A stretch of 64,000 nt of DNA from Nipponacmea schrenckii (taxonomy: Eukaryota; Mollusca; Gastropoda; Lottiidae), in NCBI GenBank assembly GCA_030562195.1, contig JAUJPP010000011.1, positions 7,812,001-7,876,000 on the forward strand. Reading direction: 5' to 3'. A program made the translations under genes and the position numbers. Positions within the stretch are counted from its first letter, which is position 1; each line of letters begins with the position of its first letter. Positions 23,124-32,703 of the stretch are shown here, one piece after another. Under the pieces are notes generated by a model. It was given only the letters and a program-made list of their open reading frames with translations. It was not told where the DNA came from and did not search any database.

Positions 23124-23495
23124 ATGTCCAATTCTGAAAGCAGCAGTGAAAGTTCGGAGTCTGTTTTCGCATGTGGAAATTCAGACAAATATAATACATA
23201 TTTATTTCTGAAAAATTGTGAGAAACCGCCGAGCCCAGTATTCATGAAATTCATGGTTAGGGTTACTATAGATTGTAAAACCGAAAGTGCAACTGATGAT
23301 GTAGACAATGACAATAAAAGCAATATGGATGTCAGTATCAGTGAAGAGAATGAAGTGGTTGATGATGGCTATGAAGCAGGTGACGACGACGAAGATTTTA
23401 ATAACTTTTATTATGAACTAGATGACGACGATTTCTATGACGATTTCTATGATTTTGAAAATGTATGTGATTCAGGATATGAAGGAGATGATTAA
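23124..23495 (+). CDS. Unrecognised acidic protein or exon, 123 aa
   Basis: A pyrimidine-rich tract with TTCCAG at 23104-23109 precedes the ATG at 23124. The protein is serine-rich at the start and strongly acidic in its second half (DDGYEAGDDDEDF; ELDDDDFYDDFYDF). No domain is recognised. It follows the preceding coiled-coil exon and lies in the same insert between two parts of polB. Confidence 0.35.
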   Translation: MSNSESSSESSESVFACGNSDKYNTYLFLKNCEKPPSPVFMKFMVRVTIDCKTESATDDVDNDNKSNMDVSISEENEVVDDGYEAGDDDEDFNNFYYELDDDDFYDDFYDFENVCDSGYEGDD

Positions 23496-23504
23496 TTTGG
23501 TATA

Positions 23505-24165
23505 AAAATTTTAGACGTCACGCCCGGTGTCCAAGCAATTGCAAAGCTAAAGGAGCTATTGGGAAGAAATGAAGGTGGATCTTTTTAAAGATGTTATATC
23601 TGTGAGTGGTATTTCTCGTATTCTACTCTTTCGAATGGCCAAAGAAAGTGGATTCACATTTTCATCAATCGATAACACTAATAGAGATCTACACTAATAG
23701 AGATCTACACGAGTGTATCAAAACAAACATTGTGGGAGGACCTTCAATCATATTCACTAGATATCACAACGCTGGAGAAACATCCCTTTCGTCGAAACCC
23801 TGAGAAAATATGTAAATCCTGTGTTGGTTACGATGCAAACGCTTTGTATTTGAATTGCTTGTCACTTGAACTACCTGTATCATATTTTGTACGTTGGTTG
23901 CCAGTTGACCGTGAAAATTCAACTTCATTCAAAAGAGATAAATCCGAACGATACACTATCGCTTACGATTGGCTCGATTGGATAGCTTATCGAGACTCGC
24001 TATTTATATCTCACAAATTGAATTCAGGAAGTGAAAAGAGTGTAGGACCATATTTCGTTGATGGATTTGGGGAAAGTAATAACCTTGCTATGAATTTTAT
24101 GGATGTTATTTTCACGCGTGTCCAAAAGAAAACTGCAACATATACAAAATTTGGAAAGATTTTCC
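23505..24165 (+). pseudogene. Maverick-type polB, exonuclease-to-palm segment with motif A
   Basis: Segments in three frames read as one polymerase region: an ILDVTPGVQA-like start, DLFKDVISVSGISR, IVGGPSIIFTRYH and then CVGYDANALYLN, the motif A region. The frame at 23730-24170 continues to about 24165. A 16-bp tandem duplication at 23677-23708 shifts the frame. Another shift near 24095 separates the later part (FYGCYFHACPKENC read in the other frame). The segment ends at the LINE junction. Confidence 0.75.
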
Positions 24166-24169
24166 GCTA

Positions 24170-25560
24170 AAAAAACCGCGGGGAAAAGGGTTTCAAAAAA
24201 AATTTGGGTTGGTTATTTAGTGAATTAATTAAAAAATTTTGGGGGAATTGTTTTAAAGGCATAACCCCAAAAACCCCTATATTCAAATTTCGATTTAAAA
24301 AAACAAAGTTAAACTAAAAAATAAAAAAAAAAAAAAATTTAAAAACCCCCAAAAGGGCAAAATCAAAAATTTCCGTGGTTTCCCCCAAAAGGGAAAAAAA
24401 CAAAATAAAAACAAATTTAAAAAAAAATTAAAATTTTTAAAAATTTGTCGTTTAAAAAACGGACGATTCCGGAAAGGTTGGCAAAAGATAACAAGTTGAA
24501 GGTTTCTGTTTTATGGGTTTTTAGTGCGTAAAACTTCAAATGGTTTAAAAAGGGGCGCCTAAACTAGACTTTTAGCTTGGTTGGAGGAAACAGTTTTAAG
24601 GTGGGGAGGGCAAGCAAACCCAACCCCAAAAAACCCATTTCCTGTTGGCCAAAAGGTTTAAACCCCCAAAAAAATTTGGGTGGCTAAGTTTGTTTGTTTT
24701 AAGCTCCCATTTTTGGACTTTCAAAATTCTTTATTTTTTAAAGTGGGAAGGAAAGGCGGAAAGGGGGCCCAAAAAAATTTAAACCCCGATCGGCCGCTTT
24801 TCCCCCAAAGTAGGACGGGGGAAAAAAAGGGCAACCCCCTTTTTTGGGCCCAGAGAGCTTGTAAAATTCCGATTTTGGGGTAAAAGCGTGTTTGAATGTT
24901 TAAGCAAACGGAAACAAAATGATTCTTTTTTTAAAATTAAAACTGAAAGCTCACCGTAAAGGCAACAACCCCCTTTAAAGAGGGGGTTAAAGGAAAAAAG
25001 GGGTTCGGATTTCCCCCTGGGGCCCCCTTATCCCAGGAAAAGGATAGAAAGGACCCAAATCCCAAAAAACCCTTATTCAAGAAATTTAAATTAAAAATCG
25101 ATTTTCCTGGCCCAAAAAAGGTTGAAGAAAAGCCTATCTAAATGGGCAATTCCAAAATATTTGGTTTTAATGGTGAATTTTGGTGGGCTTTCCCGCCGTA
25201 CAAAATTTAACGGGACCCCAAAAGGTTGGGACAAAATTTCCCTTAAAGGTAAAATGGGATAAATGGGGGCCCAAACCGGATTTTTGGAAAATCCTTAATG
25301 GTTACTTAGTGGTCAATAAATTGGGCGAAATTTAGGGTTCGTTAGTCCTTACGGGTTTAACGGAAATTTGAAAAACCCAAAGGAAAAGCCCTGTTTAAAT
25401 GGTTAAATTTAAAAAAGGGTTTTTAAATTAGGGAAAAATTTTTTGGGAGGCCCAAAGGGAATATTGGGGGAGAACCTTACGGCCTTTTAGATTTGGTTAA
25501 GATTATTTTGTTAAAATTTCCATTTTTTTAAAATTTTAATTTGGGGGAAAAGACGGACTC
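24170..25560. other. Base-level corrupted interval (homopolymer inflation)
   Basis: The interval consists of unusually frequent runs of three to eight identical bases in all four nucleotides. It has no long frame, unlike the sequence on either side. Its left part still aligns by eye to the clean LINE tail at 22129-22546 with many bases changed into their neighbours. This looks like a bad consensus rather than natural decay. Confidence 0.7.
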
Positions 25561-26794
25561 TCTGGAAAGCATCAGAGGAAAAGTTTGAGGATGAATTGAA
25601 AGAAAAATTACTTCCTAATGAATTAGCAATATCTGGAAGTGTGGTGAGCGTTGAACTATCTACTTCTAGATGGTTCACAGATATTGTATCCGCTTTACCC
25701 TTGATCCTGCGAATCCTATCCCAGACTGATTTGGTAGACGTACGACTGTTGATCCTTGACACGTACTCCTGCCATGACGACCTCTTTGCCTGGCGGATAG
25801 TCCGCCTGGCTTTGGCCCGTGCAATGCGAAAAGAGGCCACGTTGTCATCGGAAGGAGCACGTTCAAGCAATCATAAAGCACGATTACGTTCTTTCAGTGC
25901 TGTCTTGCAGTCTTCATTAAACCATGGTTTATTAAATCGTTTTGGAGTTGCCGAGGTTTTACGAATCGCCTGACCCGATACATCTTGTAAGATGGTGGTA
26001 AATAGTTCCATCGGGTCTTCTGCTTCATCTAGATCATGTTGAGGAAAAGAAGAAATGCAAAGCGCCTCAAAGAGGGGCCAATTAGCTTTAGAGAGTTTCC
26101 ATCTTTATGGCCTGTCTACTGGTGAAGGACCATTATTCCGTAGAATAACAGGATAATGATCACTGTGGCAGAGATCGTCATGGACACTCCAAGAAAAATC
26201 TTGGAACAAAGATGGTGAGCTAATTGTCAGATCTAGATGAGAAAAGGTTTTTGTTCTTGAGCAGAAATATGTAGGCGATTCGTCATTAAAGATACAAAGA
26301 TCGTTGTCATAAATGAAGTCAGCTATTAATTTTCCTCTGCTATTATCAGCTGGACTACCCCAGAAAGAATGATGACCATTGAAATCTCCAAGCAATATGC
26401 AAGGAGAAGGAAGCTGGGTAACAAGGTCATCCAATTCTCTAGGGTTTAAAGTTGAGTTAGGTGGCAAATAGATGGAGCAAAGGGTAATAGGCACGTGGAG
26501 TGTTACTCGCACGGCATTTACCTGCAGAGGAGAATTAAGTGTGATTTCGGACTGGGCAACGTTTCTATTGACAATAATAGAAACACCCCCCGAGACCTTA
26601 TCATCACCTGTGCCATAATGGTGGTAGGAAACAAAATGTTTAAATGGCACTAAATGTAAATCCGTTGGTTTGAGGAATGTCTCTTGGAGACAAATAGCCA
26701 ACGGATTATATTGTTGAATTAAAAGCTGAACTTCATTAAGATTATGACTTAAACCTCGACAATTCCATTGTATAATATTATTTTTTGGATGCAT
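25560..26794 (-). pseudogene. LINE ORF2: AP-type endonuclease and linker
   Basis: The frame 26794-26105 is an apurinic-type endonuclease. It has IIQWNCRGL at the start, ICLQETF, GDFNGHHSFWG, LDLTIS and the C-terminal SDHYPVI catalytic segment. Asp, His and Asn positions expected for activity are visible. After a stop at 26105 the linker continues in other frames (KPWFNEDCKTALKERNRAL-type, then 25870-25560 NVASFRIARAKARRTIRQAK). The reverse transcriptase should follow, but the sequence there is corrupted. Confidence 0.85.
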
Positions 26795-28068
26795 CGTCAG
26801 GGTGGTTTAATTGGACTACGAGGTTTGCGGCAAGGGGGGGGGTGAAGACTTCCGCATCAACCTCTGAAGCCTCCATATCTATACTATCAGATATGGCAGA
26901 CTTCAAAAGATCCCTTCCTCCCTTTTTGGAGGAAGAGGATCCATGTTTCTTTGTAGGCTTGTCATTATGGGGAAGACTTTCACTGCGTTTTGCCCTGGAC
27001 TGTTTACCAGTCCCCTTTGGCTGAACGTCTTTAGATAGCTGACTAACACTACTATCATCAGCACTTGACTTTTCAGTCTGGGGCGTCTGAGTTGCTGATG
27101 ATGTAGATGTAGTTGCCTCAGGTGACAATAAGGCTAAAGACGGAGTTGGTACTCGCTTCAGCCAAGTAATGTCGGTCTGGCATTCTATTGATCGAGTAGA
27201 AGCTTTAACAACACTAACGAAAGTCTTCCCAGAAGGTGTAGATGGGGTTTCCCCTTCTACAGCCTTCCGCGCTTCGGGATAGGAAACCTTGGTTTCCACC
27301 TTCACCTTTTAGATTTGCTTTTCCAATTTCCACTTAGGGCAGTCCTTGGAAAAAGCGACATGGTTTCCACTACAGTTGCAACAGCAAGGAGTATCACTAC
27401 AATCCTTGCTGTCGTGCCCGGACTTGCCACAACGTGCACATCGCAACGAACTTTTGCAAGTCCGAGTTCCGTGCCCGAAGCGCTGACAATTGTAACACCT
27501 GAGAGGGTTCGGTATGAATGGTGAAACTTTAATATTGAGATAACCTACTTTTATTTCTGATGGTAAATCGGGTCTATTAAAAAGAAGTATGAATGTATTA
27601 GTTGATATCATTTGGCCATCACGACGGATAGAAATACGATCTACGTTCGTGACGCCAATGTCTTTTAATTCTTCCATCATTTCCTCTGAAGAACATCCAC
27701 TTAGATCGGGGTGTCGAACGACACCCTTCGAGGAGTTCAAAGAAGAATGTGGAGATACACTTATGGGAATATTTACCAAAGATGTTGATTTTAATAATAA
27801 TTCAGAATGAATTTTTCGGTGGCATTCGATCAATAAAGACCCGTTACGAAGTTTTTTTTATCGATTTAGGTTCACTAGCTAAACCAGCTATTCCTTTGGA
27901 AATAGCAAATGGTGATAATGATGCTAAAGACCTCTCAGGGTTACTACTATTGATGACAAGAAACCGAGGCCAGGAATCACTAGACGAGCTAGATGATTCA
28001 GCAAATTCTGCCTCGGTTAGCCTACGTTTATTGGGGTTTTTTTTTTTGGGGGGGTTTAAAGTAGCCAT
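26778..28068 (-). pseudogene. LINE ORF1, gag-like protein with CCHC zinc knuckles
   Basis: Starts MATLNPPKKKNPN at 28068. A frameshift near 27840 leads into the frame 27833-27309. That frame holds an RRM-like part and three zinc knuckles (CYNCQRFGHGTRTC, CARCGKSGHDSKDC and CCNCSGNH..C). An in-frame TAG at 27309-27311 interrupts the protein, and the rest (27305-26778) is a serine/threonine-rich tail. Such proteins coat the LINE RNA. ORF2 starts inside the last 17 bp. Confidence 0.85.
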
Positions 28069-28588
28069 GAAGAACATGTAGAAGATTCATCTCCCGAGAC
28101 CCCCGACCACCACGGACCACGACCTCCGCGCAGGCTCGGCGCGGGACTCCAGCGCCAGCGCCCTAGGGGTAATCGGGAGATATACTCAGATAAAAAAGGG
28201 AATAAAAGTTCTGGATGGAGCAAATAAATTCCGAACTTTTATTTTATTTTTACCCAATTGGCCCAAGCCGCTGCTTCTGAGTCGGTGAATTGAATTGGAG
28301 GATAATGATATAATCTGTGATTAGAAAGTTTTATCTGTTCTGACCACCGACTCATAGGCTCAACACGACAAGCCGATTGACCAGTGTGGGCCACCCTGGC
28401 CACCCGTCTAGGAATCCCCTGGCCCAAAGTGATGTATTGGGAAGTATGTTACCCTCAACCACCAGGAGTCCATTCAAAACCGACACGGGTCGCACCTCAC
28501 GGCAAACGAGGAGCCCCAATTCAGTCGCCTTTTACGACACGCAATGGGGGACGGTGGACCTATTCTTAACCCCGGTCCACTGGGGGAT
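27844..28588 (-). other. LINE 5' UTR and ORF1 start region
   Basis: From 28588 down to the ATG at 28068 there is no frame of note. A GC-rich segment (28090-28165) contrasts with the AT-rich surroundings and may be the internal promoter region of the LINE; that role is inferred. Confidence 0.5.
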
Positions 28589-28589
28589 G

Positions 28590-29953
28590 TGAACACTTTC
28601 AAAGAACTAATCAAATCTAATTCCAAATTACGAAACTTTCTGCAGCAAAAAGACCTAAAGTTTTCTAGGACACACTCTCATCGAGAAGTGAAACAAAGCG
28701 ATATACTCGAAGGTGTAGTTAATGACACTTTTTTCGGCATGGTGGAAGTCGACATCCACGTACCTCCTCATTTACGTAGTTACTTTGAAGAAATGAGTCC
28801 TTTATTCGTGACATCGAAAATACCATTTCAAAACATTGGAGAGCATATGCAAAAATATGCAAGGGATCAAAACCTAGAAGAAAATCACAAAACGCTTTTA
28901 GTGAGCGGGATGAAAGCGCGAAAGATTTTACTAGCGTCTCCCCTACTTAAATGGTATTTAGATCACGGTCTATCCGTAACTCGTGTGCATCAAGCTGTGG
29001 AATTCGGTAGAGAAAGATGTTTTAAATCTTTTACTGAGAGAGTTACAGATGCTCGAAGGATGGGTGACATTGATCCCGACGCACACATTAAAGCGGATGT
29101 AATGAGATTGATAGGGAATGGTGGCTATGGAAGTCTATTGATGCAAAAGGAAAAGCACACCTCTTTTAAATACGTGCACGGTGTACACAAAGCAAAATTA
29201 CAAGTGAATAAAGCACAATTTGTATCGCTTACCGAATTACCTTCCGATAACTACGAAATTATTTCTTCTAAAAGACGAACTAACCTAAACTTACCCACTC
29301 AAGTTGGATTTTTTGTTTTGCAATAAGCAAAATTGCGAATGTTAGAGTTTTACTAAAACTTCTTGGACGTGTTTGCAGATCGAAGAGACTTCGAGTGTCT
29401 TCAAATGGATACTGATAGTTTATATTTAGCTATATCGGGAAATGATTTATCGGAGATAATACGACCCGAAAAGAAAGATGATTACAATCACATGCTACGA
29501 GGGTATTGTAATCAAAGCGATGTAATATCCGACGCCTCTAATCATTTCTTCCCCAGGACTTGTTGCGAGGAAAATGCAAAGCGTGATAAAAGAACGCCAG
29601 GATTATTTAAACTCGAAAGTCAGGGGGTTAAAATGATCTCCCTTAATTCTAAAACTTACGTTCTGCAGACGGATGAAAGAGACCCGGAAAAGGTGAAACT
29701 AAGTTCCAAGGGTTTAAACAAATCGTCGATTAATCAAGCTGTAAAGACTTACGAACGTGTTCTGAATGCTAAAGAGAGTCAATGCGCTGTGAATACGGGG
29801 TTCCGTCCCCGAGATAACACCGTATATTCTTACCAACAAGTCAGGTGGGGGATGTCATATTTCTATTGCAAACGAGTGGTGCAAAGTGATGGAGTATCAA
29901 CAAAACCCCTCGATCTAGAACTTGTCCCCGCAAAACTGACGGATATTTCCTGA
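28590..29953 (+). pseudogene. Maverick-type polB, palm-thumb C-terminal region
   Basis: The frame to 29326 contains the conserved TARR-like lead, then motif B (DVMRLIGNGGYGSLLM), where a Gly replaces the more common Ser or Thr after Asn. A frameshift near 29325 moves to 29363-29953, which holds motif C (CLQMDTDSLYLA) and the thumb, to a stop at 29953. It is a diverged sister of the A, B and C fragments. Because the catalytic parts are split over at least five frames, the polymerase cannot be made as it stands. Confidence 0.8.
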
Positions 29954-30142
29954 TTGAACTTTTCATTTAAATTTTTTATACATTATTTATTACTAATTTT
30001 AAATAAGATAATCAATATTGTGAACAATAATATTTTCAATTAAATAAAATATGAATAAACATTAGTATCGATACCATATATCACGCAAATGTTGTTTTTT
30101 ATTTTCCTGCCTCATCCATTGGAATAAATCATCGTTTGCAAC

Positions 30143-30379
30143 TTATTGACTTTTCGTTCGGGAGGGTTCTTCTAGGGAGTTGATTGAGCAATCGGGTGTC
30201 GCAGTGGGGTTAGTTTCTTTTTCTCCCTCTTTATGATCGTCGGCACAAATGACTTGCTTTTGCTCTGTTTGTTGTTGGTGTTGTTGTTGTTGTTTTTGCA
30301 ATGAAATCAACCGATCGTATTTTTCTCTGGAGAGCACCACCATCTCTCTGCATCCTCCAATTCTTTCCCTATTCGACAT
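30143..30379 (-). CDS. Small Gln-rich protein of the Maverick late cluster
   Basis: The likely start is the ATG at 30379 (MSNRERIGGCREM), which overlaps the end of the upstream gene by 11 bp. It is a 78-residue protein with a lysine/arginine/aspartate N-terminal part, a glutamine run of about ten residues and a polar tail. A decayed copy lies at 415-519. No function is recognised. The tight packing with its neighbours suggests co-expression. Confidence 0.55.
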   Translation of the reverse strand: MSNRERIGGCREMVVLSREKYDRLISLQKQQQQHQQQTEQKQVICADDHKEGEKETNPTATPDCSINSLEEPSRTKSQ

Positions 30380-30731
30380 CGTCTTCGCTTTTATCACTGA
30401 TAGAGTCACTGTTAGTATGTTGATTCAGAAGTTGAATCACTGGTTTTATTATCTCAGGTAGCAATGAACTAATTGACAGCAAGGATCTTCGCGTTGTCAA
30501 ATGTCCTATGTTCTTATCGGCTATTTTTCGAATGTCAGTTTTATATTTTGTGAGTTTCTTTTTAGTAGAATACAGAATCTTGATCACGCCTTTTAACACA
30601 TTCAATATTATTTCACACAACGCGTTCATCTCCGAAATCGAAATGGTTTTTATTACAGCTATCCTTAAATCATTAGACCTAGTCTCACTGAGAAATTTTA
30701 AAAATAACTCGTGTTGATGAAGACGAATCAT
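30369..30731 (-). CDS. Small basic/hydrophobic late protein, Maverick family
   Basis: 120 residues, starting MIRLHQHELFLKFLSE. The first half has conserved-looking AVIKTISISEMNALCEIILNVLKG. A lysine-rich segment (STKKKLTKYK) and a hydrophobic stretch (LLPEIIKPVIQLL) follow. Proteins of this shape are regular companions of the packaging ATPase in Mavericks and adintoviruses and have been proposed as minor or membrane-active virion components. The start codon overlaps the ATPase stop by ATGA (30728-30731). It appears intact. Confidence 0.6.
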   Translation of the reverse strand: MIRLHQHELFLKFLSETRSNDLRIAVIKTISISEMNALCEIILNVLKGVIKILYSTKKKLTKYKTDIRKIADKNIGHLTTRRSLLSISSLLPEIIKPVIQLLNQHTNSDSISDKSEDDVE

Positions 30732-31399
30732 GTGGGCTGGTAGATCGTTAGAATTTCACCCGGGAAAATATTAGTTCGCAACTGATAAGATGTATTCCCA
30801 TGTGGACTGAGATCGACGAATAAGTAGCTGTATGGTGTAGATGTAGCTTTTTCGTATGAATCTAAAAAGTAACCAATTTTCCCAGGAAACATCTGTCGAC
30901 CGATACTCTTTATCTGTAATCCATCTCGCCTATTACGAAAAAGCACCATATAATGCGCGTTCAGAGAGATGGTTCTAGCGAATTTACCTTGCTGAGAGCA
31001 AAACACATTATGAGATATCATGCAAACCGAGATGTTTTTATGATGACTTAAAGTTGTAAAAATCTTGCACATCAGATGACTCGATGACACTTCTTCTGTT
31101 AGATCATCGATTACTAGTAATTTATGACTGCCGTCCGTACTAACCCAATCGAGTAGGCAGTCTTCGGTGGGTAAACCTTCTTGAAACACTATCTTCGACT
31201 CAACCTCGTTTTCTATCTGTTCAAAAATAGGTTGCCAATAAGAATATGCGAACATCACTTTAGATACTGTTGTGTCGTACATTTGGTTAGCGTTTTGGAT
31301 TAATCGTTTCAGAAATGTTGTTTTCCCTGATTGAGTGCATCCGGATATAAACATTGTAGATGGACTTTTGAGTTTAAACAATGTATCCTCCATCTCCAT
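30728..31399 (-). CDS. Maverick/adintovirus A32/FtsK-like genome-packaging ATPase
   Basis: 223 residues, intact. The Walker A motif is GCTQSGKTT at residues 19-27, and Walker B is KLLVIDDL near residue 93. A sensor-like SHH/ISHNVFCSQQGK segment follows near 126. The length and motif order fit the small packaging ATPases of Mavericks, adintoviruses and related viruses, which load DNA into capsids. It begins 79 bp from the divergent ORF at 31478 and is followed by the two small late genes. This is one of the best preserved viral-type genes in the window. Confidence 0.85.
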   Translation of the reverse strand: MEMEDTLFKLKSPSTMFISGCTQSGKTTFLKRLIQNANQMYDTTVSKVMFAYSYWQPIFEQIENEVESKIVFQEGLPTEDCLLDWVSTDGSHKLLVIDDLTEEVSSSHLMCKIFTTLSHHKNISVCMISHNVFCSQQGKFARTISLNAHYMVLFRNRRDGLQIKSIGRQMFPGKIGYFLDSYEKATSTPYSYLFVDLSPHGNTSYQLRTNIFPGEILTIYQPT

Positions 31400-31477
31400 T
31401 TCGTTAATCTAAGGTTGATAAATGAATTCGAACATTATCTGCACACGTTTTTGTATTCAACTGAGATCTGTTGACGA

Positions 31478-31617
31478 ATGAACGGCATGAATGTTAAGAG
31501 TCTCTTCCACTCAGGGAGCGATAATCTGAAATCGTCTTCTTCATTCGAGAATATCAGGTTTAATTTAGCTCCGCAACATGATGCACGCAACAAACCATCA
31601 TACGAATATCGGATGAA
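31478..31617 (+). CDS. N-terminus of an unrecognised Maverick ORF, cut by the gap
   Basis: Opens with MNGMNVKSLFHSGSDNL and stays open for 46 codons to the N gap. It is divergent from the ATPase with a short shared upstream region, as expected for another provirus gene. The product cannot be named from this much sequence. Confidence 0.4.
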
Positions 31618-32117
31618 NNNNNNNNNNNNNNNNNNNNNNNNNNNNNNNNNNNNNNNNNNNNNNNNNNNNNNNNNNNNNNNNNNNNNNNNNNNNNNNNNNN
31701 NNNNNNNNNNNNNNNNNNNNNNNNNNNNNNNNNNNNNNNNNNNNNNNNNNNNNNNNNNNNNNNNNNNNNNNNNNNNNNNNNNNNNNNNNNNNNNNNNNNN
31801 NNNNNNNNNNNNNNNNNNNNNNNNNNNNNNNNNNNNNNNNNNNNNNNNNNNNNNNNNNNNNNNNNNNNNNNNNNNNNNNNNNNNNNNNNNNNNNNNNNNN
31901 NNNNNNNNNNNNNNNNNNNNNNNNNNNNNNNNNNNNNNNNNNNNNNNNNNNNNNNNNNNNNNNNNNNNNNNNNNNNNNNNNNNNNNNNNNNNNNNNNNNN
32001 NNNNNNNNNNNNNNNNNNNNNNNNNNNNNNNNNNNNNNNNNNNNNNNNNNNNNNNNNNNNNNNNNNNNNNNNNNNNNNNNNNNNNNNNNNNNNNNNNNNN
32101 NNNNNNNNNNNNNNNNN
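31618..32117. other. Assembly gap (500 N)
   Basis: Exactly 500 N. It removes the part of the provirus where capsid or integrase genes might lie. Confidence 0.98.
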
Positions 32118-32339
32118 GAAAATTGTTACTGTAGATGTCAGAGAGGTAATAGATATCTGTCCCTTAAATATGTACAAAAACTTAATTGCTTTGAAAGGTT
32201 ATCCAATTGATATGTGGAAGTGAAGCTATGTATAGGTTTTGGTTAAGTTTAATTTATTCTTGTACTTGGCAATTCTATTCTTAAAGGGAAACTATTCTCT
32301 ATTTAATCTTATAGATTGTGTTTTCCTCATCTTTACCCA

Positions 32340-32640
32340 CTCAGCAAAATGTTTTTATACGCCCACATTATAATTTGGATGTATATTGTCATCGCCCCTG
32401 TCCGTCTGTCTGTCCGTCCGGCAAAAATTTCTTGTGGGTGCGATAGAGGCTACAATTTTTATCCGATCTTCACAAAACTTGGTATGTGTCTTTGGTATCA
32501 TAATATCTCGTTTCCTTTCGAAAACCAGCTTTCTGACTTTTACGGTTGATGAGTTTTGTCCTCTAACATAGAGAAAATCTGTCAAATTCAACTTGTGGGT
32601 GCGATAGAGGCTACAATTTTTATCCGATCTTTACAAAACT
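32340..32640. repeat. Dispersed repeat with GTCCGTCTGTCTGTCCGTCC and internal duplication
   Basis: Contains the ATTGTCATCGCCCCTGTCCGTC segment of a repeat I associate with molluscan genomes. A CTTGTGGGTGCGATAGAGGC unit plus about 30 bp appears twice (near 32431 and 32592). No gene. Positions 32118-32340 before it hold a short exon-like frame without recognisable content. Confidence 0.5.
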
Positions 32641-32703
32641 AAATGGTAGGGTCTTGTTATGGAGTCTGGTACTTTGGTTTGTTTGTCTATTTTCAGCTCA
32701 AAG

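Larger units (their letters stand above)
24170..28588 (-). mobile_element. Near full-length LINE (Jockey/I-like), minus strand, inserted in polB
   Basis: The 5' end is near 28588. The 5' UTR contains the CGTGTCGTAAAAGGCGACTGAATTGG-type segment, and is followed by gag-like ORF1 and an ORF2 endonuclease. The RT region falls in the corrupted interval 24170-25560 and cannot be read. The left end again resembles the 22129 tail, in degraded form. It splits polB between the motif A part and the motif B part. No clear target-site duplication could be seen because the left side is corrupted. Confidence 0.75.
20198..31617 (+). mobile_element. Maverick/Polinton (adintovirus-like) provirus, rearranged and interrupted
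   Basis: The set of genes identifies it: a protein-primed type DNA polymerase B on the plus strand, and a convergent minus-strand cluster with a packaging ATPase and small late proteins. A further plus-strand ORF is cut by the 31618 gap. Integrase, capsid and protease genes are not seen and could lie in the gap or be lost. Two LINE insertions and an unexplained insert break polB. The left boundary is the chimeric junction at 20197; terminal inverted repeats were not found. Confidence 0.75.

Noticed and set aside
24680..24883. 67-codon frame in the corrupted interval
   Set aside because: Composition is an artefact of inflated homopolymers; no similarity to anything.
20198..31617. Calling the provirus an intact virus
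   Set aside because: PolB is broken in many places and no capsid, protease or integrase gene is visible.
31478..32177. Long frames across the second gap
   Set aside because: Only the first 46 codons before the gap are real sequence; the rest is N.
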